Below, piece by piece: positions 1 through 8,200 of a stretch of DNA of 11,901 nucleotides (its first letter is position 1; each line of letters begins with the position of its first letter). The stretch comes from Bacteroidota bacterium (GTDB lineage Bacteria > Bacteroidota > Ignavibacteria > UBA10030 > UBA8401): positions 1 to 11,901 of the forward strand of contig JALNZH010000089.1 of the NCBI GenBank assembly GCA_023229405.1, written 5' to 3'. A program made the position numbers and the translations under genes. Under the pieces are notes generated by a model, which saw only the letters and a list, made by a program, of their open reading frames with translations, was not told the DNA's origin and searched no databases.

Positions 1-2138
1 TCGGTTCCAGTTATGACGAGGGATTTGGTGTCGTAATCACTTCGGAAGAAAAGATCGTTGTCGGCGGTGATTATTCCAACGGAACGAACAGCGATTATGC
101 CGCGGTCCGATACAACAGTAATGGAACGTTAGATACAACGTTCAGCGGGGACGGAAAAGCAACGGCTGCTATTGGCGCCGGTGATGATGAGGGAAGAGGT
201 GTTGCTGTTCAATCCGATGGAAAAGTGATAGTGATCGGCGCGACAGATAACGGAACAGATATGGATTTCGGCATCGTCCGTTTCAACAGCAACGGAACAC
301 TCGATACCGATTTTGACGGTGATGGAAAAGTGACAACGGCCATTGGATCAAGTTACGACAGGGCCAATGGTGTTGCTCTCCAATCCGACAATAACATTGT
401 GGTTGCAGGATATGCCAACAACGTATCGACAGCAGATTTTGCTCTTGTTCGATATATCAGTACTTCGAATCCTGTTATTACTCTATCATACAGCACATCC
501 GTTTTTTCGGAAGCGAGCGCCAATAATGGATCCATTAATAATTCCACACCCGTTACGATAACGCTTTCCAACGATGCATTGACGGGAACGAATGGAGATA
601 ATTTTGTTTCTGCAGGAAAAGTAACTGTCAGCAATCTTCCCTCCGGTCTTACGGCAGTAGTGACACGCACATCCCCCACGACAGTATCGGTTTCGTTAAC
701 CGGCAATGCATCCAACCACGCTGCGGCAAATTCCATTGCAAATCTTACACTCGCATTTCAGAATTCAGCATTCAACAGCGGCGTCGCATCGGCTGTGACT
801 AATGCGACCAAGAGTGATCTGCAAATTACATTCAACGATCCAGCGTCAAACAATGCACTTTCGTTTGACGGTTCCAATGATGTAGTTTCCGTTCCCGCAT
901 CATCATCCATCAACTTGTCGCAAGGAACGTGGGAAGCGTGGGTAAAAGTAAATTCCTTAGCACATCATAATAGAATTATTTATAAAGAAGGCGCGGATTT
1001 AAACGGAATATATGAATTGTACATTCTTGATAATAACACCTTTGGCGGCAGCATTCGTGCTGATGTTGTTGTTGGAGGAAACAGATATAATGCCATTGCA
1101 GGAGCCGGTGCAGCAATCGGAACATGGACTCATATTGCTGCAACATTTGACAGTACGAATTTTAGAATTTATGTCAACGGTACGCTCAGCGGTACAACGA
1201 TAGTGAGCGGTGCTCCCGCTGCAATTGATGCCAATACCGGACCGCTTGGAATCGGAGGAAATGTCGACGGTACACCTTCTTCTCTCTTTGAAGGAACGAT
1301 TGATGAAGTGCGTATCTGGAATATTGTTCGAACGCAGTCCGAGATTGCGGCGGATATGAATAATACTTCACTTTCTGCATCTACGACCGGGCTTCAAGCA
1401 TACTACCATTTTGACCAAGGGACTGCCGGCGGCACGAATACATCGATCACAACTTTGAATGATGCGACAACAAATGCCAATAACGGAACCCTCAATAATT
1501 TTGCGTTGACTGGTTCCTCATCCAACTTTATCTCGAATGATAATCCCCTTCCCGTAGAGCTTGTTTCGTTCACTGCGTCTGCGCAAAAAAATACTGTTGA
1601 ATTACAATGGAGAACGGTGACGGAAGTGAATAATTATGGATTTGAGATTGAACGCCGTGCAAAAGATGACCGTCACCTTCAAGGTGACGGTCATCTTGCC
1701 TGGAAAAAAATTGGTTTTATAGAAGGAAATGGAACAACGATCGCATCAAAACAATATTCATTTACAGAAAAAAATCTTTCGGCGGGAAAATATTCATACA
1801 GACTCAAACAGATCGACCGCGATGGAAAATTTACATATTCGCAAACAGTTGAAGTATCAATAGCAAACGCGCCGAAGGAATTTGCGCTGGAACAGAATTA
1901 CCCGAATCCATTCAATCCTGCAACAGTAATCAGTTATCAGTTACCAGTGAGCAGTCTTGTCACTTTAAAAGTATATGATGCTATTGGAAGAGAAGTAGCA
2001 ACGTTGGTGAATGAAGTGAAAGAAGCCGGAAGTTATTCTTCACAGTTCGATGGAACAAAACTTTCCAGCGGAATCTACTTTGCGCGCTTGCAGAGCGGCG
2101 ATAAAGTGCAGTTGAAGAAAATGATATTACTGAAATAA
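1..2138 (+). CDS. T9SS-secreted multidomain surface protein (delta-60 propeller, LamG, sorting tail), 5'-truncated by the window
   Basis: Reading is open from base 3 with no stop until TAA at 2136-2138. The true start and signal peptide lie upstream, so the GTG at 225 is an internal valine codon. 711 residues are visible. In order: two full and one partial delta-60 type repeats (3-455); an about 130-residue beta-sandwich-like segment (about 456-850) that I cannot name; a LamG/concanavalin A-like domain (about 855-1430) with SFDGSNDVVSVP, TWEAWVK, HIAATFD, IYVNGTL and the closing DEVRIWN; an Fn3-like domain starting PLPVELVSF (1545); and a T9SS type A sorting domain from about 1881 (FALEQNYPNPFNP ... 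MILLK). Such proteins are exported by Sec, cross the outer membrane by the T9SS, and are released or anchored at the surface. A carbohydrate- or protein-binding role is an inference from LamG. The Fn3-like part contains the palindrome at 1663-1697. Module types are confident; the exact ligand is unknown. Confidence 0.93.
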   Translation, partial: GSSYDEGFGVVITSEEKIVVGGDYSNGTNSDYAAVRYNSNGTLDTTFSGDGKATAAIGAGDDEGRGVAVQSDGKVIVIGATDNGTDMDFGIVRFNSNGTLDTDFDGDGKVTTAIGSSYDRANGVALQSDNNIVVAGYANNVSTADFALVRYISTSNPVITLSYSTSVFSEASANNGSINNSTPVTITLSNDALTGTNGDNFVSAGKVTVSNLPSGLTAVVTRTSPTTVSVSLTGNASNHAAANSIANLTLAFQNSAFNSGVASAVTNATKSDLQITFNDPASNNALSFDGSNDVVSVPASSSINLSQGTWEAWVKVNSLAHHNRIIYKEGADLNGIYELYILDNNTFGGSIRADVVVGGNRYNAIAGAGAAIGTWTHIAATFDSTNFRIYVNGTLSGTTIVSGAPAAIDANTGPLGIGGNVDGTPSSLFEGTIDEVRIWNIVRTQSEIAADMNNTSLSASTTGLQAYYHFDQGTAGGTNTSITTLNDATTNANNGTLNNFALTGSSSNFISNDNPLPVELVSFTASAQKNTVELQWRTVTEVNNYGFEIERRAKDDRHLQGDGHLAWKKIGFIEGNGTTIASKQYSFTEKNLSAGKYSYRLKQIDRDGKFTYSQTVEVSIANAPKEFALEQNYPNPFNPATVISYQLPVSSLVTLKVYDAIGREVATLVNEVKEAGSYSSQFDGTKLSSGIYFARLQSGDKVQLKKMILLK
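3..455 (+). repeat. Delta-60 beta-propeller-type repeats (2 complete, 1 partial)
   Basis: Three consecutive in-frame units follow one pattern. Units 1 (3-173) and 2 (174-344) are exactly 57 codons each. Unit 3 (345-455) stops after 37 codons, at ADFALVRY. Shared positions include G(V/A)xxQSDxKIVVxG near residues 9-21, (D)xxxVR(Y/F)NSNGTLDTxF at residues 31-47 and GDGK at 49-52. This matches the delta-60 repeat family, about 56-residue units found in tandem in secreted bacterial proteins. More units very likely lie upstream, because propellers usually need six or more blades. The repeats have diverged at DNA level, so this is an old array, not a recent expansion. Confidence 0.88.
855..1430 (+). 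other. LamG/concanavalin A-like domain of the first surface protein
   Basis: This segment encodes about 190 residues with the hallmarks of a LamG_3-type jelly roll: an opening ALSFDGSNDVVSVP, a TWEAWVK strand, THIAATFD, FRIYVNGTL, LGIGGN and a closing DEVRIWN followed by LQAYYHFD. It is closely similar to the first LamG copy of the downstream giant gene (from about 5620): both contain VPASSSINLS, GTWEAWVK and AHHNRI followed by KEGAD. It is less similar to copies two and three there. That points to exchange or duplication between neighbouring genes. Domain ends are approximate. Confidence 0.8.
1545..2138 (+). repeat. Duplicated Fn3-like + T9SS sorting segment, copy 1
   Basis: From PLPVELVSF to the stop codon this segment is 594 nt. 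The matching end of the next gene (8866-9459) is also 594 nt and aligns without any gap. By hand count about 46 of 197 residues differ, roughly 77% identity. Contents in order: an Fn3-like strand-rich domain, the coding palindrome, the linker YRLKQIDRDGKF, and the sorting domain with NYPNPFNP, YQLP, DAIGREVATLVNEVKEAG and a terminal KKMILLK. Sharing this tail is normal for T9SS cargo. Sharing the palindrome at the same position shows that the two tails descend from one copy or were homogenised by conversion. Confidence 0.88.
1663..1697. repeat. In-frame coding palindrome, copy 1 (17-bp arms, 1-nt loop)
   Basis: The left arm aagatgaccgtcacctt (1663-1679) is followed by a single c (1680) and the exact reverse complement aaggtgacggtcatctt (1681-1697). 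Read in the gene's frame it encodes the core DDRHLQGDGHL. From my knowledge of related T9SS proteins, the chain usually goes from 'GFEIERR' to 'W(E/K)KIGF' through a short variable linker, so these residues look like an insertion. In RNA this would fold into a very stable hairpin; in DNA it could form a cruciform or bind a dimeric protein. A second copy lies at 8985-9017. I found no other copy in the window. Confidence 0.93.
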
Positions 2139-2158
2139 TACAATCCAACAGAGGTAAA

Positions 2159-2215
2159 ATGATGTCCGTGTTAAAACCACCGTTCGTTACACTCAATCAA
2201 TTACTCCATCAATAA
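2159..2215 (+). other. Possible 18-codon leader ORF or gene remnant between the two surface-protein genes
   Basis: The 91-nt gap between the first two genes contains AGAGG (2150-2154), then ATGATG (2159-2164) and an open frame reading MMSVLKPPFVTLNQLLHQ with a TAA at 2213-2215. The spacing from AGAGG to the second ATG is about 7 nt, a better ribosome site than the one before the real gene at 2230, which has only GGGAAG 2 nt from the ATG. It could be a leader peptide, the decayed start of an older gene, or chance. The peptide resembles nothing I know. The gap has no clear terminator, so co-transcription of the two surface genes is possible. Confidence 0.2.
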
Positions 2216-2229
2216 TTTACTGGGAAGCT

Positions 2230-5200
2230 ATGAAATTTTCTACTCTACTTTTCGTTATTGCCGCGACGGTGTTTGCTGTCTCGGCGCCTGCGTTTGCACA
2301 AACTGGTTTTGGTATTCGCATTGGCAACAGTGCAAGCAGCGGTGGTTCGTGGGATGACAGCGGAAATCCTGCTGTGTGGACAGCTACGAATCTTTTTGTA
2401 TTTCCATATCATACCATCAATAAAGATGAAATCATCAGTCGTTTGAATGCAGGAATATCCGTAACACTTGTAACGACTGGTTCTGGAGAGATTATTGATT
2501 CAGCAGGAATTGTCATCAGCAAAACTTCGGGTGGTGATGCGACGTTAAAGTTTCAAGCAAATACAAATATTTCATTTTCACAAAATGACACGATCGTTTC
2601 CACAAGCGGTAAATTGAACATTATCCTTAATGCTGATGCAGATAGTTCACTGGTTGACGGTTATATTTCCATTCCTACGGGATACAATGCTACCAATTAC
2701 GGCAGTTTATATGCAAGCAGCAATGGCGGAGATATTGTGATCGGTGGTGGTTCAGATCCTTATACTACAACTCTTGTTGGTCCAACAAATGTAAATGTAG
2801 CAAACCTTCACGGGACTAAACTTATTGCCGGTGCAGGTAACATTACGATCAATGTGCAAGATCAATATTCCTCAATTGGTTTAGGGCTATACAAAAATTA
2901 TAATAATGAGACCTCTCTTTTACAAACAACAAGCGGTAACATTACTATTAATGCAACAGGCGGAGGAGGCTCCGGATATGCAATCGGAATGAGTGAAAAC
3001 TCTGTTATACAGACAGACGATGGAGCGATCACCATTACCGCAACAGGTACTACAACAAGCGGCATCGGTGGATATGGAATTGCAATGGACAATGGAGCCG
3101 CAATTCAAGCTACAAACAATGGTTCAATAACAATCAATGCCACAGGGGGAAATGGTGCTTCAGGCGGTGTATCCGGCGGTTATGGTTTGTATTTGTATCG
3201 CAGTACCGGAACCAATCCGGTCATTCAAACGGTAAACGGAAATATCACCATCACAGCAACAGCCGGTACAACAACAACAGGCGGCAATACCGCCAATGAC
3301 GGTATTAAGATGAAGGATGTGAACATAACTTCAACTGGTACCGGTTCAATTACCATTACAGCAACAGGAGGCGGCGGTGCTGCAAATGGCGGGAGTGGAA
3401 TTTATTCGGAACAATCGCTCATTCAAACGAATTCTGGTTCCATTACCATAAACACATCCAACGGCGCCGGTACATCATCATCCGGAAGCGGATTGTTTTT
3501 GAACAGTTCAAGTGGCTCTCCGTATGGATTGATTTCCACGAGCGGGGCAATAACAGTCAATAGCAGTGTAACGAACGGAGGAACGCAATTTTTCATTCAA
3601 GGATCAGGAATGAAAATTCAAACCGGCGGCAATATTTCGCTCAATGGAACAAGATCCGGCAGCGGAAACGGTAAAGGTTTGCAGTTTGCTTTTGCTTCAA
3701 AAATTTATGCAACGGGGACAGGAAATATTTTGATTACTACGTCTGGAGGTTCAACAGGAAGCAACAATTATGGAATATTATTTCCTTCAACTGGCAATAG
3801 TGTTGTACAAACTGAAAATGGAAATATTACCATCAACGCAACCGGCGGTGGTGATGGAAGCGGGTATTCAAATGATGGATTAATGATGTACAGCGGATGT
3901 AAATTATATTCATCCGGTTTTGGAAGAGTTGAGGTCAATGTACAGGGAGGCAACAATGGAAGCGGACTAAATACGGAATCGAATTCCGGTAATGTGTTTA
4001 TTCAGTCTGATTCCGGAAAAGTGATTGTAAATGCAATTGCAGGCGGGACGAATATAACCGGTATGAGCAAAGGGTATTTCACCAACTCTCTATACATCGT
4101 TGCGAAAGATTCTGTTTCTGTTACCGGTGTTGCAACAGGAACAGGCATTGGCGTCTACTCAGTTTCCAATCTTGTTATCGGTTCAGGTAATGGAATTACC
4201 CATACGGGAGCAACAGTAATTTCTGCCGGCACTGGAACAGGAAGCGATGCCATTCAACTAAGCGGAACAATATCCGGCACCGGAACACTGCAATTACAAC
4301 CGTATGCAGCATCGACCGATATTGGTATTGCAGGCGGCAATGGAGCTTTCAATCTATCAACGAGTGATCTTGCGTCTCTACAAAATGGTTTTCGTATGAT
4401 CACCATTGGACGCAGCGATGGAACAGGCGGGATCGTCACCGGACCCAATGGGGGAACTGTGACGTTCGATGATTCACTTACTCTGCTTTCAAACACAGGC
4501 GCAATTTTTTATATGGGAAATATTTCAGTCGGCGTAAACGGTCTTACCGTGATGACAGGTGGCAGCTTTAATCCAAATACTGCCAATCAAACGCTGACGG
4601 CAGGAACGCTTACGATCAGTGGTCCCAGCTGGTCGACTTTCCGCGGATCGTTTGACGTAGTGAATCTCACCTCTATGGAAGGTTCGATCAACTCTAACGT
4701 GCAAGTTAATAATGAGTTACATTTGAACGCGGCTCATTTAACTTTGAATTCATATTCACTGACGTTGGGAACAAGTGCAACGAATCCGGGAGTGCTGACA
4801 AATTCTGGCGGGAGGGTGTACACAACATTTGGAGGAACGTTCAAGCGATGGATTGCGGATACGACAACAGAATTATTGTTTCCGTTGGCAAACGACACGT
4901 ATCAGGAGAAGTCTTTGAACCTCTCATACTCATCATCGCCCATAACGGGGGGAACACTGTCGGCAATGTGGGTTTGGGGAAATGCAGGCACGAATGGTCT
5001 TCCGCTTTCTGAAGGTGGTTGGGCTATTCCGCTTGTTGAATCGAGCGGATATTGGAGCATTACAGCGGGTGATGGAATTTCCGGCGGCACGTATAATTTG
5101 GATGTAGCAAATGAAGGTGTTTCATATACAGATTCAACGAAAGTTCATATTCTTCAGCGAGCAAACAGCGGTTCAAATTGGTCTTTGCAAGGAACACACT

Positions 5201-8200
5201 TGAATGCAACAACTTCAAACTCTCTTAGTTATGGTCACAGAACAGGCGTGACAACATATGGCGAGTTTGGCTGGGGGAAAGCAGTTGGGAGCGCGACAAC
5301 TCTTGCATTGGTCTCGGGCAACAATCAGATTGGTTCATTGAACACCACGCTATCAAATCCGTTCACAATAAAAGTGACAGATTCCAATGGAGATGGTGTT
5401 CCTGGGGTAGCAATCACTTATGCGATAGTGGACTCTCCGTACTCATCAAACGGGCATTTGCTTTCAACCTACAGCACGACAACCAACGGCACTGGAAATG
5501 CTTCTTCAATTCTAACGTGGGGAAATACATCCGGTCGCTACTCTGTGACCGCAACTGCAAGCGGATTGAGCGGAAGTCCGCAAACATTTACGGCAATGGT
5601 GTTTGACCAAACGCCAGGTAGTGCACTAACGTTTGATGGAACAGACGATGTTATTTCAGTGCCAGCTTCATCATCAATCAATCTTTCTGTAGGAACGTGG
5701 GAAGCGTGGGTGAAACTTAACAGCACAGCACATCATAACAGAATATTGTTAAAAGAAGGTGCAGACAACAATGGCAAGTACGAGCTTTATGCGTTGGATA
5801 ATGGTTTGTTCAATGCCGACGTTGTCGTTGCCGGCAATCGGTATACTGCATCTGCAACAGGTATTACTGCAACAACAGGCTCTTGGTATCACCTTGCTGC
5901 AACGTTCGATGGATCGAATTTGAAGATTTACGTTAATGGAACACTGCGAGGTACAACCGCAATCGTTGGTTCAATAGATGACAATACTGGTTCTCTCGGT
6001 ATTGGCGGCGGTGTTAACCCAACTGATTTTCGATTAGAAGGTTCGCTTGATGAGGTGCGTATTTGGAATATTGCGCTCACCGATTCTGCAATTCAAGCAG
6101 ATATGCACAAATCATTCTCTTCACTCCCTTCAGGTCTTGTTGCTTGGTGGCAATGTAAAGAAGGAAGCGGTTCTTCCAAAGCGATAGATGTTGTCAACGG
6201 AAATATCGGAACACTGACGAATATGAACACGACTTCATCGTGGACGACTTCAACAATTCCGTTTGGAGCAGGAACAACATCTACGCTCAACAGTTTCTCA
6301 AGTGGAACTGCATCGCTTGGTGACCTTTCCATTACCACAACGGATGCGTTTGATAATTCGCTGTCATTAGCATCCCGTTCATATACCGTTGCACCGGACA
6401 CAGTTCCATCAGGAACAGTATTGAATAATACCTATTGGTCTGTGGATGGGTATGGAGATCCCGGTACATTTATCTCTTCTGTTACGTTTACTGTTCCTTC
6501 GTCATTCACAAACAGTAATACAAAATTTCTTTCGCAGTACAAGCTTTACGGCAGACCGTTTGGCGGAGCTGGAAATTGGACACTGCTTAACACAAACGCC
6601 TCATCGTCAACATCAACAACTATTACGTTTAACGGAGTAACGCAGCTCGGACAGTTCGAGCTGGCAACAACTTCCGTAACTTCCGATTCAACACCGGGAT
6701 ATGCATTAAAGTTTGACGGAACAGACGATTATGTTAATGCTGGCTCGGGAGTGAATATTGCCAACAGTTCGTTTACCGTTGATTTTTGGGCAAAGCGTTC
6801 TTCAAATACCGGCGGATACATTATGAGCCAGGGTGCTGCGGTCGATAATCAAGGATTACACATTGGATGGAACACAGCTTCACAGCTTAGGTTCGATTTC
6901 TATGGACTTGAAGGATTGAATGTTTCTGTTGCGTATGATTCATTGTGGCATCACTGGGCATTTACCTATGATGCAGCAACAAATGCGAGAAAAATATTAA
7001 TGGATGGAGTGATCATTGCGTCCGACGCGCCAAGCAATGACTATAGCGGGTCTGGAACGATATATTTAGGAAGACGTTTCGATTCTGGTTTTCCTCAATT
7101 TGCCGGCTCACTTGATGAAGTTCGTATTTGGAACTCTGCGCTTGATTCTACCACAATTCGCGAGAATATGCATCGCGTATTTCCCACGAACACTTCGGGT
7201 TTGTTGGCAGAGTGGCAATTTGCAGAAGGAAGCGGTACGACTGTGGGTGATCCGATAACAGGAAATGCAGGCACGCTCACAAATTTTAACTTTACCGCTT
7301 CTTCCGGTTGGGCAAACTCGACAATTATTGCAGGATATGGGACAAGCGCATCTGCTTCAGCATTTGCTACTGGTACAGCAAATTTCAATGTGGCATCTCT
7401 TTCATTAACTACTACCAATAATTTTGATACACCGGTCGAATTAACTGCAACAGCAATAACTGTTTCGCCGAATGTGCAGCCAACAGGTGCGGCAAGTACA
7501 CTGAGCGACAGATACTGGGTGTTGGATAAATTTAACGACAGCGTTGCAGACACATTTTCTGCCAATCTTACTTTCACCGTACCGTCATCATTCACCAGCG
7601 GTGTACCGAATTCATTTTACAAGTTATACTCACGGGAAGGAAACGGCGACGGCTCGTGGACACTTGTGAAAACCGGAGCGTCGACTTCAACTTCTACAAG
7701 CGTGTCGTTTAATGGTATCACTTCATTCAGTCAATTTGCAATCGGAAAATCGGACAGCTATCCATTTGATACAACTGCTGGATATGCATTGTCATTTGAT
7801 GGCACTGACGATTTTGTTGCACTTCCCGCCACATTTACTCCTGGTGCGTACACCATTGAAATGTGGATCAAGCCAGCAACAACAAATAATATGAATATCT
7901 TTGTCCGAACAGATGGTCTTGGAAATCAAAATTTTGCTTATTCTCACCAGCTGAAAATCGAAGGAGGGAAATTTGTTCATTATCTCTATGATGAATATAA
8001 CTATGGTCCACTTACATTGAACGGAACAACAAACATTGTTGCAAACCAATGGTATCACATAGCCATCGTAGCGGGAGATTATTACAATAGCGGGACGCAA
8101 GCGATGCAATTGTATGTGAATGGAGTAAAAGAGGCAGATATTCTTGATACTTACCCAAATGATTATCCCTCTCAACTCTGGACTGGCGGCACTGTGTATC

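Noticed and set aside
225..227. GTG at 225 as the start of the first gene
   Set aside because: The same frame is open back to base 3 and encodes a complete delta-60 repeat plus part of the next one upstream of this codon, so it is internal.
353..736. Minus-strand 127-codon frame opposite the first surface-protein gene
   Set aside because: It is fully covered by a well-supported domain-rich gene on the other strand. The peptide shows no recognisable motif.
1663..1697. Palindrome as an intrinsic terminator or an insertion-sequence end
   Set aside because: It is inside an intact reading frame, with no T-run directly after the stem, no transposase and no flanking target duplication that I can see.
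2845..4040. CRISPR-like or phase-variable repeat array
   Set aside because: The repeats are protein-level coils with variable spacing and diverged DNA. There are no identical direct repeats, unique spacers or homopolymer tracts that could switch the frame.
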